This document shows positions 1 through 5,620 of a stretch of 5,620 nt of DNA, piece by piece. This DNA comes from JACVRN01 sp035276685 (GTDB lineage Bacteria > Acidobacteriota > Blastocatellia > Pyrinomonadales > Pyrinomonadaceae): assembly GCA_035276685.1 (NCBI GenBank), contig DATELK010000218.1, forward strand, positions 1 to 5,620. Direction: 5' to 3'. The notes under the pieces are model-generated. The model saw only the letters and a list, made by a program, of their open reading frames with translations, had not been told where the DNA came from and searched no databases. The stretch's first letter is position 1, and the number at the start of each line of letters is the position of its first letter. Both the position numbers and the translations under genes were made by a program.

Positions 1-18
1 CGGCTTGAGACCCGCCCG

Positions 19-843
19 CTACCGCAGGCGGTTCTGACCTGTATTCTGTCTTATATGTTCCATCATAGCCTTGCGGACTCTCTGCATGAGCATCTCTATG
101 TCGTTGTCTGTCAGGCCTGCGGTTGGAATGGGCTCGTCCACGTACATCTCTATAGAGCCGGGGCGAAAGATGATAGAGTCGGGCGGAAGAATTGCGCGCG
201 TGCCTATGATGGTGATGGGGATGATTGGCACCTGCGCCTGTAGCGCCAGCTTGAAGCCGCCCTTCTTGAAGGGATGAAGAAGGCCGTCGCGCGAGCGCGT
301 GCCTTCAGGGAAGACGAAGGCGCAGATGCCGTTCCGCAGATAGCTGGCCGCGCGCTGCATGCTGGTGACGGCGTTCTGCGTCGAGCTGCGGTCGATGGGG
401 ATGTGCCCGGCACGCCACAGGTGCCAGCCCATGAAGGGAATGCGAAAGAGAATCTTCTTCGCCGCTATGCGAAGCTGCGCGGGCAGGTAGCCGAGCATCG
501 CCGGGATGTCCATGTAGCTCTGGTGCGTCGAGAGGAAGACGTAAGAGGTGCCGGGCTTTATGTGCTCCGCGCCGTGTACTCTCACTCGTGCGAGCGCAGT
601 CCGCGCAATCAAACGACACCAGACACGCGCGCACCAGTGCTGACTCCGCCCGCCCGGGTCGTGCAGGGAGAGCGTGAGCGAAAGGCTCCCCATGACTATC
701 GTGTAAAGATATATGAGCGGGATGGCTACGAGAGAGTGCAGGTAGTTGAGAACGGTCGGCCTTCTAGGGGCTGCCGTGCGCAGGACTTCAGTTTCTTCCG
801 TCTCTTCCGTGAAGCCCGGCGCTGTAATCGTCTCACGCTGCAT
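19..843 (-). CDS. plsC: 1-acyl-sn-glycerol-3-phosphate acyltransferase (PlsC/LPLAT family)
   Basis: Predicted to transfer a fatty acyl group to the sn-2 position of lysophosphatidate, giving phosphatidate, the precursor of membrane phospholipids, at the cytoplasmic membrane. The 274-residue protein carries all four acyltransferase blocks: HQSYMD (His107 to Asp112, the catalytic HX4D), GHIPIDR (146-152), FPEGTR (178-183, phosphate binding) and a hydrophobic VPIIPI block (205-210). A hydrophobic stretch at about 36-60 is a likely membrane anchor. The first 30 residues form a polar tail rich in Glu and Thr, partly coded by a 9-bp tandem repeat (794-811). Length is slightly above the usual 240-260 because of this tail. 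The ATG lies 7 bp after the Nudix stop, with only a weak GAG about 10 bases upstream, so translational coupling is likely. Stop is TAG. Family is certain; acyl donor (acyl-ACP or acyl-CoA) and exact lysolipid substrate cannot be read from sequence. Confidence 0.93.
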   Translation of the reverse strand: MQRETITAPGFTEETEETEVLRTAAPRRPTVLNYLHSLVAIPLIYLYTIVMGSLSLTLSLHDPGGRSQHWCARVWCRLIARTALARVRVHGAEHIKPGTSYVFLSTHQSYMDIPAMLGYLPAQLRIAAKKILFRIPFMGWHLWRAGHIPIDRSSTQNAVTSMQRAASYLRNGICAFVFPEGTRSRDGLLHPFKKGGFKLALQAQVPIIPITIIGTRAILPPDSIIFRPGSIEMYVDEPIPTAGLTDNDIEMLMQRVRKAMMEHIRQNTGQNRLR

Positions 844-850
844 AGCAAAA

Positions 851-1420
851 TCACTCTGATAGTGTTCCTGCCGTTCGCATGCCGAGGCGCTCGGCGGCCA
901 TCGTGATGCCTATGATGGTCTTGGCATCTTCTATCTCGCCGTCGGCTATCATCTCGAAGGCGCGCTCGAAGCTGACGCGAACGATGTCCAGATACTCGTC
1001 GCCCTCAAGATTCTGCGCCGTCTCTATCAGCCCCGTGGCAAGGTAGACCCACAGCTTCTCTTCGCAGAAGCCGGGGGTGGAGAAGAACTCCGCGAGCTTC
1101 TCTATCGTGGTCGCGCGAACGCCTATCTCTTCCTCAAGCTCGCGCGCCGCGCACTCTTCGGGTCTCTCGGGAGGCGAGAGTCTTCCGGCGGGCAGCTCAA
1201 GCAGATAACGCAAAGTCGGATGGCGATACTGTCTGACGAGCGCAATCGTCGCGTCGTCGAAGACCGCCACCACACCGGCCCCGCCCGGATGATGCACGAC
1301 CTCGCGCTTATAGGTCTGGTCTCGCTCGCGTATAGTGTAAACGGAGACATCGAAGATGCGCCCGTGATAGACCTCTTCGCTCGCCAGAACCTCCGGCGCT
1401 TCCATGTTGTCTACGGCCAT
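851..1420 (-). CDS. Nudix hydrolase, ADP-ribose/ADP-sugar pyrophosphatase type
   Basis: Predicted to hydrolyse ADP-ribose or a similar nucleoside diphosphate sugar to AMP and a sugar phosphate, in the cytoplasm with Mg2+. The 189-residue protein has a perfect Nudix box (GX5EX7REUXEEXGU) at residues 79-101, with the metal-binding REXXEE core at Arg93 to Glu98. Before it lie RQYRHP (63-68) and ELPAG (75-79). After it comes FFSTPGFCEEK (111-121), whose proline-glycine 14-15 residues past the box is the usual mark of the ADP-ribose pyrophosphatase branch (NudF-like) rather than MutT or Ap4A hydrolases. Length fits that branch (about 180-210). The ATG has a fair ribosome site (GAGGGG, 9-base gap). 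It sits 58 bp after folC and 7 bp before plsC, so probably co-transcribed; a specific link to lipid or folate metabolism is not evident. Substrate is inferred from the motif only. An alternative start is Met6. Confidence 0.9.
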   Translation of the reverse strand: MAVDNMEAPEVLASEEVYHGRIFDVSVYTIRERDQTYKREVVHHPGGAGVVAVFDDATIALVRQYRHPTLRYLLELPAGRLSPPERPEECAARELEEEIGVRATTIEKLAEFFSTPGFCEEKLWVYLATGLIETAQNLEGDEYLDIVRVSFERAFEMIADGEIEDAKTIIGITMAAERLGMRTAGTLSE

Positions 1421-1429
1421 AAAGATTTT

Positions 1430-1435
1430 CCCCTC
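1430..1435 (-). promoter_or_regulatory. Ribosome binding site of the Nudix gene
   Basis: Reads GAGGGG on the minus strand, 9 bases before the ATG at 1418-1420. It supports that ATG over the in-frame Met6. It is the clearest Shine-Dalgarno-like site in the window; accD and folC have none that I can see. Confidence 0.5.
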
Positions 1436-1478
1436 GCGCGTCAGAGTTTATGATTTCCCGGCACCCAAGGGCAATAGC

Positions 1479-2789
1479 TTAAGACTCTTCCGTTGAGAGA
1501 AGCTCACGCATCTCTCCTACCAGATAGAGCGAGCCCGTGACGGCGATGAGCCCTTCCGGCGGCGTGAGCTCCCGCGCCAGACGCGCCGCATCGGCCGGAG
1601 ACGAAGCAAGAGCGATGCTTTCATAATCGAATCGGGCGGGCACTGCCGCTTGCAGCGCCTCAAGCGTAGCGGCGCGTGGGTTATTCATCGCGGTCAGAAT
1701 CAGATGGCTGGCTGCGGGGAAGAGAAGCGCGGCCATCTGCTGTAGCTCCTTGTCGCGCATGGCACCGAAGACGAGCGTGACGGGCAAGTGTACAAACTCG
1801 CGCAGGTAGTCGCTGAAGGCACGCGCGCTCGCAAGGTTGTGCGCGCCGTCAAAGAGCACCTGCCGCTTACCCTGCCAAAGCTCAAGGCGGCCCGCGTGCT
1901 CGGCACGTCCTAGGCCCTCTATGATTGCGTGGCGCGGAATGTTGAAGCCGCGTGCTCGAAGGCGCTCCGCCAGCTGGATTGCGACCGCAGCGTTGACCGC
2001 CTGATGACGACCGCGAAGCCCGAGCTGAACGTCGCTGTAGCTGTCTTCTTCCGTCTCGAACGTCGCGCGCAAGCGCCCCGTCTCGCTCGCGCCTGTTACC
2101 ACGAACCGGCTGCCCGCGAAGCGCGGCGCAACGCCCGTTTCCGCTGCGCGCTTCTCTATGACCGCGAGCGCTTCAGGCTCCTGCGGCGCGACCACGGCTT
2201 CTACGCCGGGGCGAATGATGGCGGCCTTCTCAGCTGCTATCTCGGCAAGAGTTGCGCCGAGGTATTCCTGGTGATCCAGCGCAATCGGCGTCAGTCCGAC
2301 CACTTGAGCGCCCGCCGCTGTGGTCGCGTCCAGCCGCCCTCCGAGGCCAGTCTCAAGTATGACAAGCGGAGCCTCTGCCTCCCTGAAAGCGAGAAGCGCT
2401 ATGGCCGTGACCTGCTCGAAGAAGGTGGGCAGCGCTTCAAACTCTCCCGCGCCGCGTAGAGATTCCGACGCGTCACGCACCCTCGTCGCGAGGCGCGCGA
2501 AATCCCCTCGCGCAATCTCTCGTCCCTGAATCTTTATGCGTTCCGTGATGCGTGACAGGTGAGGCGAAGTGTAGAGCCCGCAGTTGATGCCTGCGGCGAG
2601 CGCAATCGAGTCAAGCATCACGGCCGTAGAGCCTTTACCGTTGGTGCCAGCGATTTGAACCGAGGTGAAGGAGTGTTGCGGATTATCTAAAGCGTAGAGC
2701 AGCCGCTCTATATTTTTCAACCCCAGCTTGATGGCCAGCGTCTCGTGGCCCAGGCTTAGAAGATAATGAAGCGCCTCGTCAAAAAGCAT
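1479..2789 (-). CDS. folC: Folylpolyglutamate synthase / dihydrofolate synthase (FolC)
   Basis: Mur-ligase-like ATP-dependent enzyme that adds glutamate to folates (and in many bacteria also to dihydropteroate), in the cytoplasm. The 436-residue length is normal. Visible landmarks in order: P-loop AGTNGKGST (47-55, Lys52), YTSPHL (73-78), LETGLGGRLDAT (145-156, metal-site Glu146), LDHQEYLG (171-178, His173), EKAAIIRPG (187-195, whose Lys188 matches the lysine carbamylated in this family), and FDGAHN (313-318) opening the C-terminal domain. The usual PGR before that domain reads AGR (299-301), a small deviation. The ATG at 2787-2789 follows the spacer hairpin with no recognisable Shine-Dalgarno site; no other good start lies close by. 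It follows accD, an order also seen in E. coli. Stop is TAA. Whether it has both synthase activities or only polyglutamylation cannot be decided from sequence. Confidence 0.95.
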   Translation of the reverse strand: MLFDEALHYLLSLGHETLAIKLGLKNIERLLYALDNPQHSFTSVQIAGTNGKGSTAVMLDSIALAAGINCGLYTSPHLSRITERIKIQGREIARGDFARLATRVRDASESLRGAGEFEALPTFFEQVTAIALLAFREAEAPLVILETGLGGRLDATTAAGAQVVGLTPIALDHQEYLGATLAEIAAEKAAIIRPGVEAVVAPQEPEALAVIEKRAAETGVAPRFAGSRFVVTGASETGRLRATFETEEDSYSDVQLGLRGRHQAVNAAVAIQLAERLRARGFNIPRHAIIEGLGRAEHAGRLELWQGKRQVLFDGAHNLASARAFSDYLREFVHLPVTLVFGAMRDKELQQMAALLFPAASHLILTAMNNPRAATLEALQAAVPARFDYESIALASSPADAARLARELTPPEGLIAVTGSLYLVGEMRELLSTEES

Positions 2790-2798
2790 AAAAGTAAT

Positions 2799-2838
2799 TA
2801 GCAGTCGGCAGTCAGCTTTTACTGACCCCTGACTGCTA
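2799..2838 (-). repeat. Imperfect inverted repeat (hairpin) filling the accD-folC spacer
   Basis: Two 17-base arms, 2799-2815 and 2822-2838, pair at 14 of 17 positions across a 6-base loop (2816-2821). Mismatched pairs are 2807/2830, 2809/2828 and 2810/2827; in minus-strand RNA the last becomes a G-U pair. The accD stop codon TAG (2836-2838) forms the base of the stem, and 9 bases separate the stem from the folC ATG. The sequence after the stem (ATTACTTTT) is T-rich but not a run, so this could be a weak terminator or attenuator, an RNA-processing or stability element, or one copy of a dispersed intergenic palindrome. The structure is seen directly; the function is not known. Confidence 0.7.
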
Positions 2839-3735
2839 TTTACTGGCCCTCATACTCATCTCTGTTTCCGGCGCGCGGTTGAGGTCGGGGTTCATCATGA
2901 AGTTGAGTAGCTTGATGATGTAGTCGCGCATCTCGCGACGGTCGATTATGTCATCAATCATGCCGTGGTCAAGCAGGAACTCCGAGCGCTGAAAATCCTT
3001 CGGCAGCTTTTGTCGAATGGTCTGCTCTATGACGCGCGGCCCCGCGAATCCTATCAGCGCCTTTGGCTCCGCAAGGATAACGTCCCCGAGCATGGCGAAG
3101 CTGGCGGTGACGCCTCCCGTCGTGGGGTCTGTCAGCACAGAGATGAAGGGAAGCCTCGCTTCGTCAAGCTGCGCCAGCGCGGCAGAGATTTTCGCCATCT
3201 GCATCAGTGAGAGCGCGCCCTCCTGCATGCGCGCCCCGCCCGAAGCGGCGAAGATGATGACGGCAGCCCTGTCGTCCAGAGCGTGCTCTATCACGCGCGT
3301 TATCTTCTCGCCCACGGCGGAGCCCATAGAGCCGCCTATAAACAGCATGTCCATCGCCGCGCTGTAGACCAGATGGCCGCCCACGCGCCCGCGCGCGTTG
3401 ACCACCGCCTCGGGCAGTCCCGACACGGCACGCGCCTGCTTGAGCCGATCCGGATAAGGCTTGCTGTCTACGAACTCAAGCGGGTCTACGGAGATGACTT
3501 CCGAATCAAGCTCCTCGTAATCGCCGTCGTCGTAGAGGAAGCCCAGGCGCGTGTGCGCGTCAAGGCGGAAGTGATAGCCGCAGTTCTGGCAGACTTGCAG
3601 GGATTCTTCGAGGTCGGGTTTGAAGAGCGCCGCGTCGCACTCAAGGCATTTGACAAAGATGCCCTCGGTCTTGACACGCCTCTCTTCGGCGGGGACGTTT
3701 TCAAGCTGCGGTCGCTTTTTACGAAACCAAGGCAT
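2836..3735 (-). CDS. accD: Acetyl-CoA carboxylase carboxyltransferase subunit beta (AccD)
   Basis: Beta half of the carboxyltransferase that, with AccA, moves the carboxyl group from biotin on AccB to acetyl-CoA, making malonyl-CoA for fatty acid synthesis in the cytoplasm. The 299 residues match the family (E. coli about 304). The N-terminus MPWFRKKRP is typical and is followed by the four-cysteine zinc ribbon (Cys30, Cys33, Cys49, Cys52). The crotonase-like core shows GGSMGSAVGEK (134-144), SGGARMQEG (165-173, oxyanion-hole glycines) and DPTTGGVTASFAMLGD (203-218), then GFAGPRVIEQT (229-239). No defects are seen. accA is not in the window, as is usual where the two subunit genes are separate. 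No Shine-Dalgarno sequence is visible before the ATG. It is the first gene after the 172-bp spacer and so the likely head of the accD-folC-Nudix-plsC unit. Confidence 0.97.
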   Translation of the reverse strand: MPWFRKKRPQLENVPAEERRVKTEGIFVKCLECDAALFKPDLEESLQVCQNCGYHFRLDAHTRLGFLYDDGDYEELDSEVISVDPLEFVDSKPYPDRLKQARAVSGLPEAVVNARGRVGGHLVYSAAMDMLFIGGSMGSAVGEKITRVIEHALDDRAAVIIFAASGGARMQEGALSLMQMAKISAALAQLDEARLPFISVLTDPTTGGVTASFAMLGDVILAEPKALIGFAGPRVIEQTIRQKLPKDFQRSEFLLDHGMIDDIIDRREMRDYIIKLLNFMMNPDLNRAPETEMSMRASK

Positions 3736-3746
3736 TGAAAAGCAAA

Positions 3747-3791
3747 TGCAGAAGTCAGAGTGCAGAATGATGAATTAAAACATCTTCTGCA
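3747..3791. repeat. Short repeat patch upstream of accD
   Basis: The heptamer TGCAGAA occurs at 3747-3753 and 3761-3767 (14-bp period) and inverted at 3785-3791. The outer pair extends to eight bases (3747-3754 with 3784-3791). The inner pair could form a 7-bp stem with a 17-base loop. The patch lies in the 5' leader of accD, ending about 12 bases from its ATG. It shares the word AGTCAG with the accD-folC hairpin. It may be an operator or leader RNA element, or a worn intergenic repeat; the sequence does not decide. Confidence 0.45.
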
Positions 3792-3806
3792 ATCCGTTTT
3801 CCTGCC

Positions 3807-3812
3807 TTTATA
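3807..3812 (-). promoter_or_regulatory. Possible -10 element for the accD operon (weak)
   Basis: TATAAA on the minus strand, about 71 bases before the accD ATG, in the AT-rich spacer where a promoter is expected. No good -35 partner is present: the best match at a 16-base gap is TCTTCA. Offered only as a candidate; the 172-bp spacer is stronger support for a promoter somewhere here than this hexamer is. Confidence 0.2.
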
Positions 3813-3882
3813 GACTCATAGTGTTTTTTGAAGACGAACTTTAAATGACGTGGCAAAGGGTAACATAAGCAAGCCAAAAGTA

Positions 3883-3905
3883 AAAAGGCGAAAGGTGAAG
3901 GGGCG
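3883..3905. repeat. Degenerate purine-rich 7-8 bp tandem units
   Basis: On the plus strand three consecutive related units read AAAAGGCG (3883-3890), AAAGGTG (3891-3897) and AAGGGGCG (3898-3905), just after the stop codon of the upstream gene in the direction of transcription. On the minus strand this gives a pyrimidine-rich 3' flank. The units are diverged and few, so chance composition is possible. Confidence 0.35.
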
Positions 3906-3907
3906 CT

Positions 3908-5620
3908 TCATCTCTTAGAGAGCGGCTTCGTGAGAAGGGAGGAAAAGGCGAGTATGACTTGCGATTGCTGCGCCTCGCCTGTTAGCTGCATGAGGGCAGA
4001 GAAAGCAGCTTCCGGGCTGGCCGCGAGTAGATTCGGAATCGAGGCTTCCATTCCATAATCTTCTCTCTCATCCAACGGGAAATATAACCAGACGGGCTCG
4101 ATTTCGACCTTCGCCCTCCAATCCACTTTACTGACGGCATCTGCTTTTTGGGCATTGAAGTCTCGGACGGCCTCTTTGAGAATCGAGTCTGTAAGGCTTG
4201 CATCGAATCGCGCGAGCTGACCGGCAACATTTAAGAGCAGGAAGGGGCGGCGAGCATCATCTATGCTGCGGGCAGCACCGGCCGCCTCTGAAAGCGCGCT
4301 CTCAGCATCCGAAGCATTGCCCGCTTTACGCAGGACGCGCACAATATTGAGCCAGAGGATTACCCGCTCAATGCCTTTCGGTAATTTGTTCGCCGTCGCT
4401 TCCGCGTCGGCTAACGCCTGTCCTCCGCGCTCAAGAGACTTAATCGCACGGCGGAAATCAATCAAGGTCTTGAGCCTCGCAGTCACATTCAGGTCTGAGA
4501 TTTTATCCGCGACTTCGCGCGCACGCGTGAAATCGTCCCTGCGCCAGAGATTGAAAAAGAGCGAAAGAAACTTAATGTCGCGCTGCTTCTGGCCCGGCAT
4601 CTTCTCTATGTTGCTGATGGTCTCGTCAAGGTCTTTCGCGGGAGCGCTCTTAAAGCCGCTGAAGGCGGTTTCCTGTGTTAGCTGCGGCGGGACGGTTGAC
4701 GCCAGAGCGGAGTTGGCCGCGCCTATCGCGGCGACGAGTTCCGGCGCGAAGCGCTCGGCCTTCGGAAGCAACAGGTATCCGCTGATGTAATAGAGCTCGC
4801 GCTGCTTCGGGTCTGAAACCGGGCGCGTAAGAATTCTTGCCGCGGCTTCCAGATAGGCGCGCACCAGCAGGCGCGAGACTCCGGGCCTGTCGGCAGTGAT
4901 GTCCGGCACAATCTGTGTGCCGACGCCGACCATCAGGTTCGAGGTGTAGTCCGTCACGTCGAGTCTGGGCGAGGTGAAGACATACGTGCCTAAAAGCAGT
5001 AGAAGACTCGCATCCGGCAGCGGCTCCGCCGCCAGACTGTCCAGAGCTTTGATGAAGAGCGCGTCCGCCGCGCGCTCATCTTTCGCGCGTAACTGCTGAA
5101 GCAGGGCAGGCATGAATGGATGCACGCCGCCCGCAAGGCTCTGCCGTGCGAAGTCCTGAGCCTTTGCGGGGTCTGTCTTGACGAGGTCATACGCGACGGT
5201 GAAGTTGCTGCGCATCTGCCCGGGCGCGTCCTCGCCGCCAGCTTTCGATGCGGAGTCTTTCATCATAGCCCGCCTGGCCAGCGCCGCATCCCTTCCGGCT
5301 ATCAGAGAGAGTATCTCGCGCCTGGCATCCGTCAGCGCGTTGGCTTCAGCCGCAGAGACGTTGCTCTTCTCGGATGAGAGGTCGAGCGATTTTGAAAAGA
5401 GCTGGCGTGCGTAAGCCTCGTCCACGTCCCATAGCAGATTGCCCAGCCGCGCGATTGTCAGGCTTTTAACCGCCGCATCCTTGAACGCCGAGACGCGGTC
5501 TACCAGACCGTAAATTCGTGCGAGCGCGAGCTGGCGCTCTGACTCTTCGGCCCCTGAGGCAGTAGGGCTTCCCGCCTTCTGCGAGGAAGTCTGCGCAGAA
5601 GAGACGCTCTGGCCGAGGAT
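3908..5620 (-). CDS. Unrecognised, probably exported alpha-helical repeat protein (5' end outside window)
   Basis: The frame is open from its TGA stop (3908-3910) to the window edge, giving 570 visible residues with the start missing. A GTG at 5423-5425 could be taken as the start, but 65 further codons upstream are open and fit the same protein. The first visible residues, ILGQSVSSAQTSS, look like the end of a signal peptide with a possible cut after SSA, followed by a Ser/Gly/Ala linker and then helices. There is no cysteine in 570 residues, which fits an exported protein. The chain is rich in Ala, Leu and Arg. Residues about 349-492 can be laid out as four helical-hairpin units of 33-39 residues, each with a Leu-rich helix, a short RRDD/KAG/RFD turn and an Ala-rich helix. 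A similar unit surrounds the LLWDVDEAYARQLF segment near residues 63-76. This resembles TPR-like solenoids, but no named domain or catalytic motif is recognised. Similar proteins, as I remember, are common in Blastocatellia. A scaffold or binding role is only a guess. Confidence 0.8.
   Translation of the reverse strand: MLGQSVSSAQTSSQKAGSPTASGAEESERQLALARIYGLVDRVSAFKDAAVKSLTIARLGNLLWDVDEAYARQLFSKSLDLSSEKSNVSAAEANALTDARREILSLIAGRDAALARRAMMKDSASKAGGEDAPGQMRSNFTVAYDLVKTDPAKAQDFARQSLAGGVHPFMPALLQQLRAKDERAADALFIKALDSLAAEPLPDASLLLLLGTYVFTSPRLDVTDYTSNLMVGVGTQIVPDITADRPGVSRLLVRAYLEAAARILTRPVSDPKQRELYYISGYLLLPKAERFAPELVAAIGAANSALASTVPPQLTQETAFSGFKSAPAKDLDETISNIEKMPGQKQRDIKFLSLFFNLWRRDDFTRAREVADKISDLNVTARLKTLIDFRRAIKSLERGGQALADAEATANKLPKGIERVILWLNIVRVLRKAGNASDAESALSEAAGAARSIDDARRPFLLLNVAGQLARFDASLTDSILKEAVRDFNAQKADAVSKVDWRAKVEIEPVWLYFPLDEREDYGMEASIPNLLAASPEAAFSALMQLTGEAQQSQVILAFSSLLTKPLSKR

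Noticed and set aside
21..32. Perfect 5-bp inverted repeat ACCGC/GCGGT at the 3' end of plsC
   Set aside because: The 2-base loop is too small for a stable hairpin and the sequence codes for the last plsC residues; only 18 bases remain downstream, with no T-run.
794..811. 9-bp tandem repeat (two units of TCTTCCGT plus one base) as a phase-variable tract in plsC
   Set aside because: Only two copies and a unit of 9 bases, so copy change would not shift the frame; it merely adds Glu-Glu-Thr to the tail.
274..906. A 210-codon open frame on the plus strand opposite plsC
   Set aside because: It lies entirely antisense to a gene with all four PlsC motifs, its translation is Arg-rich and low in recognisable motifs, and it is the kind of shadow that GC-biased codon use produces.
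1929..2459. A 176-codon open frame on the plus strand opposite folC
   Set aside because: Antisense shadow of the conserved FolC core; the translation is full of Arg and Cys with no domain-like pattern.
3896..3910. Possible terminator (TGAAG / CTTCA, 5-base loop) at the end of the unknown gene
   Set aside because: The stem is only 5 bp, overlaps the stop codon, and the T-rich stretch that follows on the minus strand starts late and is interrupted. Too weak to call.
4263..4790. A 175-codon plus-strand open frame within the unknown gene
   Set aside because: The opposite minus frame is open for over 570 codons with regular helical periodicity and is the better coding choice; the plus frame is Ser/Arg-rich shadow sequence.
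1..5620. CRISPR array, tRNA, insertion sequence or defence/toxin genes
   Set aside because: No regularly spaced repeats, no tRNA-like cloverleaf, no transposase motifs or terminal repeats were seen; the four complete genes are all ordinary metabolic enzymes.

Overview
The window is a compact stretch of bacterial chromosome, roughly 55-60% GC by eye, with every credible gene on the minus strand. Transcription therefore runs from high to low coordinates. In that order the genes are: the 3' part of an unrecognised, probably exported helical-repeat protein (3908-5620, running off the window); accD (2836-3735); folC (1479-2789); a Nudix hydrolase of the ADP-ribose/ADP-sugar pyrophosphatase type (851-1420); and a PlsC-type acyltransferase (19-843). 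No RNA gene, mobile element, CRISPR array or integration site is visible.

The organism is a Gram-negative-type bacterium. The style of the unknown protein (Ala/Leu/Arg-rich helical repeats, no cysteine, apparent signal-peptide tail) and the short degenerate repeats in the spacers resemble what I remember of Acidobacteriota, especially Blastocatellia. This is an impression from memory, not a computed assignment. The accD-folC order is also found in E. coli and other bacteria.

Layout: accD, folC, the Nudix gene and plsC are separated by 46, 58 and 7 bp and look like one transcription unit of basic metabolism. AccD makes malonyl-CoA with AccA and the biotin carboxylase parts. PlsC puts a fatty acyl chain on lysophosphatidate to give phosphatidate, so the first and last genes bracket fatty acid and phospholipid synthesis. 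FolC makes folylpolyglutamates, and the Nudix enzyme probably clears ADP-ribose or related nucleoside diphosphate sugars. The 172-bp AT-rich spacer upstream of accD (3736-3907) is the best place for the operon promoter, but no strong promoter can be read there.

Nothing here is clearly a new defence or biosynthetic system. The points worth a second look are: the uncharacterised cysteine-free solenoid protein, whose reading frame continues past its first visible GTG to the window edge; an imperfect 17-bp hairpin that fills the accD-folC gap and includes the accD stop codon; small repeat patches in the spacer upstream of accD; the absence of a visible Shine-Dalgarno sequence at accD and folC, where those repeats abut the starts; and a strong preference for the isoleucine codon ATA when the next base is G.
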